NCBI RefSeq assembly: GCF_020536995.1
Contig: NC_068356.1
Span: 26,764,972 to 26,828,971, forward strand
DNA from: Dreissena polymorpha
Taxonomy: Eukaryota; Mollusca; Bivalvia; Myida; Dreissenidae
Length of the DNA: 64,000 nucleotides
Reading direction: 5' to 3'
Of the stretch, positions 45,240-58,754 are shown piece by piece (within the stretch, counting starts at the first letter, position 1; every line of letters starts with the position of its first letter). Position numbers and translations under genes: made by a program. A model generated the notes under the pieces. The model saw only the letters and a list, made by a program, of their open reading frames with translations, was not told the DNA's origin and made no database searches.

Positions 45240-48200
45240 TGTCACGTAATTATGTATCGTTCGTGGATAACACACAGTAACAAACAAAGTTCATTTCTGT
45301 TTTCATCGAGATTTATTTCTGTTGAATAATTTCTAACACAACGCTTCTAATGTTCATGAAGTACAATTTTACAGCGCGGCGGCCAATTGGCCGCCACGTC
45401 AAGACAGCGTGACTGCTCTACTTGATTGTCAAACTAGGACTCTAGAATCCCTTCTTACAACAAAGCACAGCATTTTATTCCAAGGTACATGAACATAAAA
45501 TTAAGATATTTCCTTTCTCATTCTTGGTTGGTTAACTGTTCTCTTACCCCGATTTTCTAAACCCACCCCTTTGAATAACCCTTGTTGATTGGATGGATCG
45601 CTTATACACCTACCACATGTCACAGCAGAAGAGTGCAATATACAATTATCACTTTGGGAACAGGAGACCTCATTTCATTTGCATACTTGATCATACAAAC
45701 AGATGCTCTCTATGGACAAACCACATTAGTAGTGTGAAACCTAACACTCCTTTAATCGATTACGTAAACCCCGATACCCATAAGATACACACTCAATCCG
45801 AACTTACATTTGTTATGTACATTGGGAAATTGGATATTTCAATTATTTAAATTTCATAATATACCATATCTGAATTGGGGCTTGTTATGTACGAGCCGAA
45901 TGTTCCCGATAATTGAACTACATTGGAGAAATGAAACCATACTTCCATAATCAATTTTTCAAACTTCATTACATGTCCCTTCCAGACTGACATCTGTAAT
46001 GTTAATTCCTAAATACCCGCAACATACAGCAACGTTAAAAACTCAAACATATTATTAAAATATTTCCCTATTATTAAATCTATATGTACTTAAGTCTATA
46101 TACCGTTATGTTACACAACCCTCCCTCTTATTTTGATTATTTTGTATTTTATGATGCAAAAAAATCTTTGAAATTTAATTATCGAATTACGAAGTACTTG
46201 AAAACATAATGCATATAAACACATCTATGATGGGAAATATGCGGATAACAATAATATTTTTCATTACAAGCGTCTCGGCTGAAATAGATATATTAGTTAT
46301 TGTTATACAATGTCAATGTCAATCGGGATGTATTGGAGCACATCATCTGTTGATCGTTGGTCTTCAGTACATCTGCTGTCGTCCATGTAGTATTGAAGTT
46401 GCGGCTCGCGGCGAATGAAGTCACTTGAAGTCGGACTGGTTACTGCCGTCGCAGAGATTAAGATCGATCCATCTTCAAGTCGTTTAGGCGAATTGGGTCT
46501 ATCCTTGTTGCTGTGATGATTAATATAAGCCGATCGTCAGGTCGTCCTTGGCGATACGCGTGCGTTTGGTGTTCCTGATCTTATTTCTGCTGTTGATATT
46601 GCGTCATCTATTTTCGTTTCCGTTGTTGTTGTATTTTCGTTGTTGGTTCCAGCGTCTTCTTCTTTTCTCTCGGGACATTAAGATCTTCTATAGGCCATAA
46701 TGCTCACAGGGTATTAACTATAGCAGTGTTCCCTTTGATGTCTTAAGCCTCGGAAGTACCATTCCGAATACGTTATCTACGAATGTCAATCAGTTGAACG
46801 GCTGCATCTAACTCTATAGTGTTTAACGTCACAAGTGTTTTGTCCAGCGTTGCGTCACTTGTTGTCCTTCGAAAACTTCCTGCGTTGGTCTTCTTTTAGC
46901 GATAGAACCAGGTATTCACTTTGAGAGTAAACGCCGTGATGTCCCACCCATGCTTACCACGTTGATTGTTTCTTCAATTCATTGTGAAAGGCGTTATTTC
47001 GCGATGTGTTCTTCTTTTGCGTTGTCTCCAAATCTCGATATTTTTATCTGCGTTGTGGTGATACAAGTATCGGTTGTTCAAAATCATGGCAAACATTTAT
47101 ACATATCCCCTTAAGTTCCTCTTAAATACCGTCATGACAACTTACTATGAAGTCTAAGTAAATACAACCTTTATTACCCGATTACTATGGAATCACTCCC
47201 ATAAACATTACATAACAGCTCGATATGTTGCGTACGTGCTACCAGTAAAATTTTTGACAGGTATGCGCTACTTTATTTACCTAGGGTATTGCACTCTTTA
47301 CAGACGTATCGCGTTCGTATCTTAAATTCACAAATCTTTATATCATTATAGTTTAGGAATTATTCTATCGACATATGACCCTGCTCGCTCTTAAATACGC
47401 GCGTTGGTCAAAAATGTGTGTAAACTTTTATGAAAAGGGCAGACTTTTATATATATGCATTTATAATACCAGAACATTTATCGGTATACCTCAAAATTCA
47501 GGTCTTTGCTCCTAATCGAACTAATCAAATAATTCTTATGCAACATCGCATCTTCTGTCCATAGCGTAATTTGCTTCGATGGCACAGGGATAAATTCTCT
47601 AACTCATGAGGACGCTAAGGTTATCACAACCTAGGGTTCGGTATGCCCGAACGCTGATCAGTCAGCCGTGCTCATAAAATATAATTGTAACCCTAAAACA
47701 ATTATATTAGAAATTTAATGCGTACATATCGTTATATTTTAACTGCGCTATATGCGTCAGATCGCATTAAATTCTTACTTAAAATTACTCAAGACCTTCA
47801 ATATTACCGATATCCTACATATATTTGCAATCAACACAATGACGTATATACATATTTACATAATATTTTTTTAAGTGTCTGCCCTATTCATATTCGCACT
47901 CAACATTATTTCTTTTATAAATGTGTTTACCCTCCTAATTTCTTTATTTTATTAATGCATAAAACCACATACAATTAGTCAAGTATACTGGTTTTTTTGT
48001 GTATGTCTCTAAATTCCCATTTATGTGCAGGTTTCTATTTCATATCTTATATAAATGACGTCAACATCGGATACTCTCTAATTTTTATTCCTACCTTATA
48101 AGTTCCTTTAATATAATATCAAAATATTAAACTGCCTTCAAAAATCCTTAATTATAAAAATGTATACGCCTCATATATCCGTATTCCTATAATGTCAAAT

Positions 48201-51200
48201 TAATGAAACATTCTTCAAATATTCTCATTTCTTCATACAATCTAATTTCATGAAAACTTGCAAAAATATCAACAATTTAAAAAAATACCATCAATTACAA
48301 ATGTATTTATATTATGCAAAAATGTGTCCGTACATAATTATATATTCTAATAATACAAAAAAATAGAAAATTCTTTAAATACCTTCAATCATAATTGTGC
48401 GCATCTAATTTCAGTATTTCTATAACTCATAAAATTATGTAAATTTCAAATACTTTCTTATTCATTTATTTTACTCAATTTACCGATATTTTAGAAAAAA
48501 ATACTGATCAATGAAAAACTGTATTGATTTTGATACTTGCATAATTTCTCCGTACATGATTTATTATTTCTTTACCACCTTACTACGTAAAATTCTTTAT
48601 AACAATTCTTTAAAATTTCGTTGTCATGACGCCTTTTACTTTTTATTTCTTACTTGATAAAATTTGAAATAAACCCCTGTTTGCCATAATTTATGAAAAC
48701 ACCGTTTTTTCCATCTGCGTTTTTTTCTCCGTTGGCCCGTGAAAGAAGTGGCACTTCAGGTTGATCCTGGCACTGCGCACCATAAAATGTACTGTGTCAC
48801 GTAATTATGTATCGTTCGTGGATAACACACAGTAACAAACAAAGTTCATTTCTGTTTTCATCGAGATTTATTTCTGTTGAATAATTTCTAACACAACGCT
48901 TCTAATATTCATGAAGTACAATTTTACAGCGCGGCGGCCAATTGGCCGCCACGTCAAGACAGCGTGACTGCTCTACTCGATTGTCAAACTAGGACTCTAG
49001 AATCCCTCCTTACAACAAAGCACAGCATTTTATTCCAAGGTACATGAACATAAAATTAAGATATTTCCTTTCTCATTCTTGGTTGGTTAACTGTTCTCTT
49101 ACCCCGATTTTCTAAACCCACCCCTTCGAATAACCCTTGTTGATTGGATGGATCGCTTATACACCTACCACATGTCACAGCAGAAGAGTGCAATATACAA
49201 TTATCACTTTGGGAACAGGAGACCTCATTTCATTTGCATACTTGATCATACAAACAGATGCTCTCTATGGACAAACCACATTAGTAGTGTGAAACCTAAC
49301 ACTCCTATAATCGATTACGTAAACCCCGATACCCATAAGATACACACTCAATCCGAACTTACATGTGTTATGTACATTGGGAAATTGGATATTAATTATT
49401 ATTTTAATTTCATTATATACCATATCTGAATTGGGGCTTGTTATGTACGAGCCGAATGTTCCCGATAATTGAACTACATTGGAGAAATGAAACCCACCAT
49501 TTAACGTCCTGTGTCACGTAATCGTTCATAGTTCATAGACGACACATAGTTACTAGCAATGTTCATTACTCTTAAATTACCGGTGTGTAGTAAGTAAGTT
49601 GTCATTCGATATCTCGTCATGCGCGAATTGCCAAGATGACGAGATTTGCATTAACTACCATTTTCTCGCGTCACGCATGGGACAAGTCGGTCCCTCTCTT
49701 TTATGTTGGTTTCTCTGCATAATGTAGGATAAAATATTCAACAACACCATGTATCAGTTTCTAGTCCAATTTAATGTCTGACTTAACTAATATTTCGGTT
49801 ATACAAATACGTTGTGATTGCTACATGATTGTGTCTTTTCAAACAATCCACCTCTAGGTCTAAACGCTAACTGAACTATTCCCCTCTAACATTTGCCCCA
49901 CTCTGTTATGAATCCCATTGGTCAGTGTTCTATGCGTGTTTATTTCTGATTGACTGAATTACAACCTGGAGAAGTCACTATTCAAGTATGCACCCGCTAA
50001 TCAGCATTGTCATACCAATAAATAATGCAAATACAGCCCAAGGCTTGTGTTAACAGCATCGTAACCCCTTTGTTGTTAAAAATACACCAGATCCAAATAT
50101 TTTATCTTTTTGATATACTTGTCAATATTTCGTACATAAAGAAAACCCAAATATTTCACCCAATTTCTCATCATTATTTGACACAACTTATCCTCTCAAT
50201 TTGATTTTTATGTATTTTAGGGTACAGAAAAATCTTTAAGAATGTAAGTATGGAAGTAACCGAAAACATATTAATACATACGATGCAGAAAATCAAACAC
50301 GCAAACATGAAAACATAAGTGACTAAAACATATATATGATGAAAATCTGCATATTATTAATGAAATTTTTATCGAATGTTTCTGCTGAAATAATAAAACG
50401 TCGGAATATTTAAATAGTCAATGTCAATCACAATGACGTGGAATGCGTCACTGATTTGGGAAATCCAATACGAATAGTGTCCATTTTTGACATCTTTGCT
50501 GGAGGCGAAGTGGCGTCTGGGTGAAGAGATGAGATGTCCGGTTGGAGAGTATGTGACATCTGGTTGTAGATGGTAACATGCAGTCGATTGAAGACGGCGG
50601 CTTCCGAATGAAGACGATGATGGTCGGTCGGAGACGCTGTTGGTCCTCGGTTGTTGCACGATTTAGAATACTTCAAACGTTTATTATATAGAGTTCTGAA
50701 GAATGACTGCGCTCATGACTGTAGCATCATAATAATTGTTTATGTACACGTAATTAAGGTAACACACATATATATATAAGTTCATAGACGATAAAATGTT
50801 CACCTAATATATGTACAACGTACGCGCGATTTTCCATCATCAAGTCCTTTCATATCATCGTTTCTTTAAAAATCATTTTCGACGACGCGTGAAATGTCCA
50901 TTAACAGTCCACTCGTTGTATGGTACTGATGCTGGTTCACAATTTGGATCAATGTCGACAATGTTGGATCCTAATTGAAGTCGTCTGTTACGTCATCTGA
51001 TTCTCGACGGATACATTGTCGTCGAAGATATCTGTATGTCGATGACATATTCTTCTTCTTTGTCGGGGTGTTAAGATCTGATCACGATCTCAAATGCGTT
51101 TTGAACGCATGTTGCTGCAGGCAAACCACGCCAACGATGTCAGGAGCACTGTTTTTCTCCTTAACTTGTATCGCATTGGCAAATCTTATAGGGTCAATTA

Positions 51201-52202
51201 CATAAAATGATAAACGGGCCTTTTATTTACATATTAATGGAATTTGCTATATAAGCACCCAGATTACTTATCACACCTATGATAAGATATACCCAAATAA
51301 AATTAATGTGCTAAAGAAACGCGATTCTCATGACACAAATTTATTGTTTTATTTAAACTATACGCATTTGTCTATTCAATGAAATGCATTGTGCTTTATT
51401 ATGTTTTATTTACTTTGAGAACAAAAATTTTCAAACAAAATCCCTTGTCTTAATGTAGCTATTCTTATAAAAAAAAGAAAAAAACTATATATATGATCCG
51501 TATCAAAAATTTAATGAATCATAGCAATATAGTTGTATCTTTTACATTATACTAATAAAAGGTATAGTGCGTTGCTTGTAAGGATATTAACAAACTGTAT
51601 TAAAATGTTATCTACGCTTAAAATGGTGTTTACTTGGGCGCTGTAGGGCATAAGCTAGCGTTGGTTAATGTCGTTGTCAAGTGCGTTGTCATAAACTAGT
51701 CTGATACGATACTAAAGCGTCGGTCCATACGATTAGATCGATAAACGATACAGGTATTTTGCGTCGTTTGGAATGATACCTAACACGTCTATAATCAAGT
51801 ATGCAGACCCCGATAAACATTCAATCCGAACTTGTATCGTTATGTACCTTGGGAATTGGTATTACACTTATCTAATCAATTATTAAAATTTCATTATATA
51901 CCATATCTGAAATGGGACTCGTTATGTATTGGTTTGAAGTAATACGAACTAAATTGTTGATCAAGGACTAATACAAATCAACACGTTTTCCCGATAATTG
52001 AACTACATTGGTGAAATGAAACCATATTTCCATAATCAATTTTTCAAACTTCATTACATGTCCCTTCCAGACTGACATCTGTAATGTTAATTCCTAAATA
52101 CCCGCAACATACAGCAACGTTAAAAACTCAAACATATTATTAAAATATTTCCCTATTATTAAATCTATATGTACTTAAGTTTATATACCGTTATGTTACA
52201 CA
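45240..52202. mobile_element. Old non-autonomous LTR-type composite (fossil)
   Basis: Long direct repeats beginning TGTCACGTAAT and ending TTACACA: a full copy at 45240-46117, a near-identical partial copy at 48795-49492, a diverged copy from 49512 to about 50187, and a right-hand copy ending at 52202. Regions between them (46118-48794 and 50188-51770) are partly similar to each other. TG...CA ends and their size suggest LTRs of two related elements, one joined into the other. No gag, pol or envelope-like frame is recognised, and the composite looks broken. The near-identical repeat pair is relatively recent and the diverged unit older. It lies inside the hAT element. Confidence 0.5.
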
Positions 52203-53177
52203 TTTCAACTAGTGCAAAAAAAAACATATTTTTATGCTGCTTTTGGCAATGTGAAAAACATCAGAATTAATCTATTTAATAAGCCTGTGTTCTTGTTCAA
52301 AAAGTCGATTTGTACTGCACAGTTATGCTGCACGCAACGTGAAACTTGTTCTTAGATTTCAGACGTATTCTATGATTTCTTCTTATACTTTAAGCTTTAG
52401 GCACAAACTTCACGAAAAACTGTCTTTTATGCACTAAAGATTTTTGGAAATGTATTTCAATAACTCGAGATATTTGCAAAAAAAAGTTCTTAACGTTGTG
52501 TGTAAATTCTGTCCAGTTCGTGTGAAATTCCCTGAAAACCCCGTTGATTCTGCACCCTGATGTTTGACCAAATGACTTTTTTTTAATAACGATATTGTGT
52601 CAATCTGGGGAATGTACATTTAATTTAACGATTGATTTCGATCATGTTATATGATAATGTTACTTGGCCGTGCGAGTTTGGTCGGATATATATCTTCTAA
52701 TGACAGAAACCTTGTCATGTGATCGGTGCTGTAATATGGTTACGGAATTTGAATTTCAGTTTTAAAATAAAGTACTTTTGATGTGTGTTTATCTGAAACA
52801 TAAAAAACGGATGAAAATTAAGAGTTCCGTGGTACTTAAAATTGTCCGAGTTTAATTTATAGCACAAGCATGTATACGCATTTTAAAGACCTTATAATTG
52901 TTTAAGGTAGATTATTCTTAAGGTCTTCATTCGTTTATTTCCCGTATATTAAGCGACAAATAAGCTAAATTGACTTTATGGCAGCTTATATTACGTTCGC
53001 GTTGTATCGCCCGCAGTCATGCTGTGTATGTTTGTTCATTCTGTTTTAATTTTTTAAACTAAAATAATCTTTTAAAATGTTTTTCATTAATTGCTAAACT
53101 AGTGCAACACTATCTCACAGTTCAAACAAATCAGCAAACATTCATGTATATTCAGAATATGCCTAAAACAACAGCGT

Positions 53178-53318
53178 TCATTTGGTCAAGAAAATGACTT
53201 TCTCCACTAGCTTGTGGCTGATGCGCTTGTGCGCTTTACTAACAAGACGACCTCTTTTCGAGAACACTCGTTCTAATTGCTCGAATGTCGATGGCACGGA
53301 GAAAAGCTTCCTTGGCCA
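53178..53318 (-). pseudogene. hAT transposase C-terminal dimerisation region, split by an insertion
   Basis: The minus strand encodes WPRKLFSVPSTFEQLERVFS then KRGRLVSKAHKRISHKLVEK and VIFLTK before a TGA at 53178-53180. This is the hATC block (LLS-P-TS--SERVFS--G-LV--KR--L--E-VE-LIFL). Upstream coding resumes at 61006 and reads DPLTW-stop-SENKQRSKQLHM across the 7.7-kb insertion with no frame loss. A stop replaces the second W of the WW motif, so the copy was dead or died separately. A short first exon candidate is MASKLRGK (61120-61097, minus) followed by GTACGT. The core is missing, so the hAT was internally deleted. Confidence 0.8.
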
Positions 53319-53323
53319 CATGT

Positions 53324-53408
53324 CACGGTACCTAACCAATACGGATAATACCGGAAACTTTTGAACGATTCCGGATAATACGCGAAACGGCACCGGATCA
53401 TATCAGAA
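53324..53408 (+). repeat. Left terminal inverted repeat with three internal motif copies
   Basis: Starts CACGGTACC and contains three related words ending ACCGGAAAC, ACGCGAAAC and CATATCAGAA, each after a CGGAT core. The first differing base from the right TIR is position 7 (A versus G). Confidence 0.9.
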
Positions 53409-53423
53409 CATAAACAAGACGAA

Positions 53424-55271
53424 ATGATGGATGTGCCTAATATTGTGAGCGAAAAAGTCAACAAGACCGCGTAAGTATGCCAAATACTATTGCTCACGGA
53501 ACATTATGGTATTTCAGCTTATGGTTGAATTCAAAATTCGACATGAAAATAAAATATTTTATCAAAACGAACGAAAACAAATGAACCATACCTATCTCAT
53601 AGTCATGAAATACTTTTTAAAAACTTGCATTTTTGTAACTGGCGAGAAAAAACATATGCTACTACTACTTTGCAATGTTGTAAAAATTATTTAGATGTAT
53701 AAAAAAATCGTAGGAATTTACAGGCAACATCAAAAACGTGAGCATTTGCGTTTTAAAAGGGTCGCATATTGATTTCACTGGCACCGGATAACAGACGAAA
53801 CCATAAAATACTGGCACCGGATAAAGTCCGGAAACACGGCACTGGATAATACACGAAATAAATTGATACATATACAGATGATTACGTGCTTTTCAGCAGG
53901 TTTTATAAACAACATGTGCACATCTTATGTGAAACTTTTAATATAGTACTTGAAGTTGGTTTCAAAAATGGATATGAGTTGACGATACGGATTGTATCGA
54001 TGTAAATTCGCACTTTTCAGTTAAATTTTTCCACCTAAAAGAAGTAATGCCTACTAAGAGAAACATGAAAAAATGTATAATATGTGTGTCGAGCCCTCTT
54101 GCGGAAATCTCGATATAGCTGTAGCAATTGTCTAGTATATGTGCGTGCGTGCGTTCAATCAAGCTTGACCGGACTGGCAAATTGTCATTTATCATGAAAT
54201 TTAAAAATAAATTACCACAAGTGTTCACAATATACAATTCAGGATATGTTGTATATATGGAAAGGCATGCAAAGCTACTATGCGTTAATACTGTATGGAA
54301 ACGCAAATAATATGACGTCATTTTCATTGTATATATTTCAGACTGAAACGGAAGAGAAAATCGTCTCTGTGGTTACATCAACCAAAAAAAAACTAAATTC
54401 CGCGAAGAAAACTTACCTGCAACAGTACCTTCCACATCAACAAGTAAATCCGATTCTGAGGCTGCATTATGTGAGAAACCAGAGTGTGTCCCAGCACTCC
54501 TACCTTATTTACTTTACTAGACTCACGAAATTTGGGACACATTTTGCAAAACCGGTATGGCTGCAATTTCCAACTACTAGTATTTGCTTGCAACTGAAAG
54601 ATATTTCATTTTGGTGTGGTCTTGTGCTGGAGTGGGGGTTAAGAAAGTGCCCGGGTGAAACCCCGCCAGTCCGGTATGGCGACCACTAATCAAGCTCTCA
54701 TGTACCGGAAGCGACGATTGAACCCGGGTCGCCTAGGCGAGAAGCGCGAGTACCAACCACTGCGCTAACCAGACAGCCACGATGTTCTAATGTGTTTAAT
54801 GACATGCGTATATATGATACAAGCAAGTGGTAGACAAAAACGTAATCATTAAACGCAGATATGTGTTATGCATATATGTTTTTGTAACAAAAGCGTATAA
54901 TCTTAACTTGCAGGTATTGCGCAATAGACATTAAAGCACCCATGAAATGCCATTACACTAGTTCCACATGCCTTATATTTAAATTCCAATTAATCGCTAG
55001 ATTTGTTTAAATTTTGCTTTAATTCTTGGGAGATGTCTGCAGTGTTTTATTATATTTGGGCGTATATTTCTTTGTTTTCAGAAATCATGCATTTGATTCA
55101 CCTACGAGGCTTGGAAAAAGACAACGAAAATCGAAACGGTCAGATATCAGCAGACGGCATGAGGTCGCAAGGGGCTGTTTGCCAATTCGCAGCCACCACA
55201 AATGCGATGAGTCAAAGATTCTGCCAACCACTCGTCTTGGTATAACGTTGGAGGACACTATGAAAGTGTAA
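53424..55271 (+). CDS. Possible spliced gene inside the CAC-ended element, product unknown
   Basis: Exon 1 starts with ATG 53424, 15 bp inside the left TIR (MMDVPNIVSEKVNKT), and ends at CCGC|GTAAGT (53470). A second exon may start at 54355 (after GGAAG) and stays open as AENRLCGYINQKKTKFREEN then LPATVPSTSTSKSDSEAA to a TAG at 54518-54520 unless spliced at AA|GTAAAT near 54441. A third exon after TTTTCAG (55082-55271) can read NHAFDSPTRLGKRQRKSKRS and DISRRHEVARGC, ending TAA, with an AATAAA at 55358. The phase between exons 2 and 3 is not settled. In another frame the second exon resembles a broken BED finger (KSSLWLH, CNSTFHINK, LHYVRNQ). I recognise no family for the main reading. Treat as hypothetical, possibly non-functional. 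Confidence 0.35.
53780..53860 (+). promoter_or_regulatory. Subterminal array of the TIR motif
   Basis: Three words related to GGCACCGGATAATAC-CGAAA lie at 53780-53800, 53813-53834 and 53836-53858. Two inverse copies lie at 60513-60533 and 60541-60557 near the other end. With the copies inside the TIRs they form symmetric clusters, likely binding sites for the mobilising protein (inference). Confidence 0.6.
54620..54781 (-). mobile_element. tRNA-derived SINE inside the CAC-ended element
   Basis: On the minus strand, 54780-54715 has a box A-like TGGTTAGCGCAGTGG and a box B-like GGTTCAATC with tRNA spacing, followed by a GC-rich body (CGGGGTTTCACCCGGGC) and a run-out near 54620. The target duplication is not resolved. 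Confidence 0.6.
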
Positions 55272-56184
55272 ATTGTATTATGTCACCACATTAGGAGAAC
55301 AAAGTGTTCATCACGGAACAGAACGAACTACTATGTCACTATTAAAATAGTTGATTAAATAAAGGTCTTAACATGGCAGTACATACCTAACGCGGTGTTC
55401 GCATGTGGTGCACTGTTCCTGTTCTATTTCAACGACCATTAGACAGTTGAATTAAACTTTCAATTTTATCAACATGTCCAATGTATTTTATGAAAATTTG
55501 GAGAAAGTGAAATCTAATATCGCAATAATAACTACTATTTGTTTCAACTTACCTTTTAGGGGTTTCGAATGTAATTTAGCAAAAAGCATTTAAATGAATA
55601 TACATTTGTAGTTTTTTTGAACGAGTCCCCCCTTCCAATATCAGCAATGTGATTTGAATGTGCTCGCTACTTAGGCTTGTGTATTGACATAAAACATATT
55701 GTTTTGACAAGTGACAGGTTGTTATATGATCTTTGGATGTTTCAATACACAGGATATTGGTTTTTTGAAACCGCTAAAGGATCAGCCACGAAAGTGCTGT
55801 AGATCATACAGTGTCTTCTTTGTCTCACCACATAGCACATCCAATGTGGCTGTAAGCTTGATGGCATTCTGCTTTTTAATGTGTGACTGATGATCACAAC
55901 ACCGTGCATTTTATTTCAAGGTGTGAAAACAAAACATTCTAATCTATTAGAGTTTATAGTCTGGCAGCTGTGGCGCCAAATATTCTATTGCAGAGTTATT
56001 TATGCTTCAATCATTTATGATTGCATGGTTTTAACAGAAAGATATCCATGTACCAGATTATAAATACACTCCTGTTTATGGAAAACAAACCTCAAAAATC
56101 ATAATTTAACAAGCATATTTTTCTCATGTCAAATACCATCGTTTGTCTGAAGATAATTTGCATAATAAAACAGTTGAAACTTAA

Positions 56185-56705
56185 CATAAACTTATTTGTT
56201 AGTTTTTGACCCGGCATGACCCATATTCAAACTTGACCTAGACATCATCTAGATACAACTTCTGGCCAAGTAAGGTGAATATGGTGTAAAAACTACTTGA
56301 ATTAGAGAGCGGACACCATGCTCAATGTTTAAAACACACTTAGTAACCCTGTGACCTAGTTTTTGTCCTGCCATGACCCATGTTCAAACTTGGCCTAGAC
56401 ATCATCTAGATACAACTCCTGACCACGTTTGGTGAAGCTCGGATGAAAACTACTTGAATTAGAGAGCAGACACCATGCTCAATGTTTAAAACGCACGAAG
56501 TGACCACGTGACCTAGTTTTTGACCCCCGCATGAATCATATGCAAACTTTTCCTAGACATCATCTAGATACAACATCTAACCAAGTTTGGTGAAGATCGG
56601 ATGAAAACAACTTGAATTAGAGAGCGGACACTTAATACAGACAGACCGACCAACAGACAAGCTCACTCATTTATACCCCCTAAACTTAGTTTGTAGGGGT
56701 ATTAA
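56185..56705 (+). repeat. Three ~150-bp tandem units with 'gtagggg' end
   Basis: Units share 'gacctagtttttgac', 'cctagacatcatctagatac', 'gtgaagatcggatgaaaac' and 'gaattagagagcggacacc', with starts near 56203, 56352 and 56510. The end has 'gacagaccgaccaacagaca' and 'tttgtaggggtat'. It is the same architecture as the other tandem-unit repeats here. Confidence 0.8.
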
Positions 56706-57394
56706 CATGTTTTTACAAGCTTAAACAAATATAACTGTGGACTCTGTTTAGTTATTTATTCTTTTCTGTAATATTGTATTAGGAAACTACAAAGAACACA
56801 TTTATTGATAATACTCAACATTAAACCAGCAAAAATTAAAACAATAGTCAAACTTAAAATGAACTTAAAGACCAGCAGCTCCTGCCATGATTTTATACAT
56901 TTATATTATACAGTTAATACTTTTCAGTCAATAGACACTTCAATAAAGAATGAATATAAGAAAGCCTGTTTCTTTTGTCTTGTGAAAACTGAATGAAAAA
57001 TATATACACAAATAACACAATTCATATATTGTTGAAAGAAAAAGTTGCAATTATCATCAAGCATCTTGCTCAAAGAAATAAAACTTCATACAATCAAATG
57101 CTGGCTTGTCACCATGGCATCTCGTAAATGGGGTAGAAAATATTATTTAACAACTGCAAGTTAGCCCTAACAAACATATACCATGCATCAAGCTTTCAAA
57201 TACATGTAGTTTTAACAGAATAACCTTAATGCAGAGCCCTAACACATATATACCCAATATGCAAATACTGTTTAATAACAATTTAAATTCTAACAGTTGT
57301 AATATTCTCCAACAATAAATGTCATTACCTGAAATAGCAAGAATGTTAAATAAAACGTATTCAGACAGTTTGTTGCTGTTAATCATCAACCAAA

Positions 57395-57417
57395 TAATCA
57401 TCATCATCATCATCTTA
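57395..57417. repeat. (ATC)n microsatellite
   Basis: About seven ATC/TCA repeats. Its translation as poly-Met in a 96-aa minus frame (57147-57437) is an artefact. Confidence 0.85.
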
Positions 57418-57831
57418 AGAAGGACACAATCCAACAATGCTACACTATATTTTAAGGCAGGATTAATATTCAGATGACTGCATTAAAAAAATAAATGCCA
57501 CAATATGAATTAATTTCATGCAGCTGGTATACCGGGTATTGGTAATTTCTCAAAAGCAATGCTTCTTTATGTCAACAAAATGATTTCCTAATTGCTAAGC
57601 AAATCTTCTGAGCAAACATCATGATGAAGACTGGCTGAAAAACAAGTGCTTATAAGGTTCATAAGGGTTTACTATTGCCATTAAGTTTCTGCTAAGGCCT
57701 TACAGTAAACAGATATAACTGTATACCGTAATTATATGCCTTTATAACATTATAATATATCCAGAGTTTTATCTGTACTTATTCTGACTAAAGCATTTAA
57801 AACACTAATGACCAGTCTTCTTTTTGTGTCT

Positions 57832-58600
57832 TTAAAAAGAAGATCTATATTTGTAAAAAGTTCCACACACATAACACTGATGTTGTTCGGGGTCATCATG
57901 AGCCTTCATGTGTTCTTGAAGGTAGTGTTTTGTCTTGAAAATGCTTCCACACTTATCACACTTGGGTGATTCCATTTTTCCGCACACATGCTGTGACAGG
58001 TTAGGCAAGTACTGATATGCTTTGTTGCACTTAGGACACTTAAATGGTTTGGACCCATCATGTTTTGCCCTGTGTCCATCTAACTCATTTCTATAATTGT
58101 AACCCTTCCCACATACTTCACACACAAATTTCAAGTAAGATTTGTGTAGCCTTGTTCTGTGAACATTTAAGTCGCGTTTTGTTTTAAAGGTTTTTTTCAC
58201 ATTCAATGCACGAGAAAGTGCGTAAGTTACTGTGGTTGCTCATATGATTCTTTAAGTCATAGGTGGAATAGAACACTTTTTCGCAAACAGTGCACTTTTG
58301 ACCATCGTTGGAATGGCTAACTAAATGCCTTTTGTATCCTGTTCTTGTGCTATATTTGTTTACACACATATTGCATTCATGTTTCTTCTTATTGTCAACA
58401 ACAATTTCAACAGAACATTCTAAGTCTAAAGGTTGCTCTGTGGCTTTTTCATTATTGTTGCAGTCAAACAATAAATTATCCGCTTGGTCTCCAGACTCAA
58501 CATTGTGTTCATTTCTATCAGTTTCAGATGACACCACAAAACTCTCCTGCTCCTGTTCAGTCACCGCAAATCCAAAAAAACTTAGGTCGTTCGTGAAATC
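57832..58600 (-). CDS. Multi-C2H2 zinc-finger gene inside the CAC-ended element, one frameshift
   Basis: The terminal exon begins after TTTCAG (58600) with DFTNDLSFFGFAVTEQEQES and an acidic stretch, then fingers: CNMCVNKYSTRTGYKRH, CTVCEKVFYSTYDLKNH, CIECEKTFKTKRDLNVH, CEVCGKGYNYRNELDGH, CPKCNKAYQYLPNLSQH (ends in C, C2HC), CDKCGSIFKTKHYLQEH, and a last incomplete CYVCGTFYKYRSSF before the stop. The third finger is broken by a 7-A run at about 58187-58193; six A's would keep the frame, so either a recent lesion or a sequence error. Family role: nuclear DNA binding. An upstream exon candidate is 59751-59675 (minus; CAG|ATACC to ATG|GTGAGT), but its phase does not join openly, so it is probably 5' UTR or wrong. 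A donor at the right TIR could supply the first exon. Confidence 0.7.
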
Positions 58601-58754
58601 CTGAAATAAATTATCATATTTTAGCAATTGACATATGCTATTGTTCCGAAGTCATGAGCCTTTTAACTGGCACACTTTTCTTTCATGGTTACTTTACGAA
58701 TGCCATGGGGACAGCAGTTGATCAAAGCAGGATAAATTGTTCCAATTTTTTTTT

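Noticed and set aside
45593-45850. 85-aa frame repeated almost identically at 49148-49429
   Set aside because: It lies in the long direct repeats of the LTR-type composite. The duplication is of the DNA repeat and there is no protein family match.
54342-54500. BED zinc finger of a hAT transposase in the CAC-ended element
   Set aside because: The motif words (KSSLWLH, CNSTFHINK, HYVRNQ) lie in different frames and a single alternative frame is open through the same region. Kept only as an alternative reading.
57147-57437. 96-aa frame with MMMMM
   Set aside because: The methionine run is an ATC microsatellite read backwards. The rest has no family signal.
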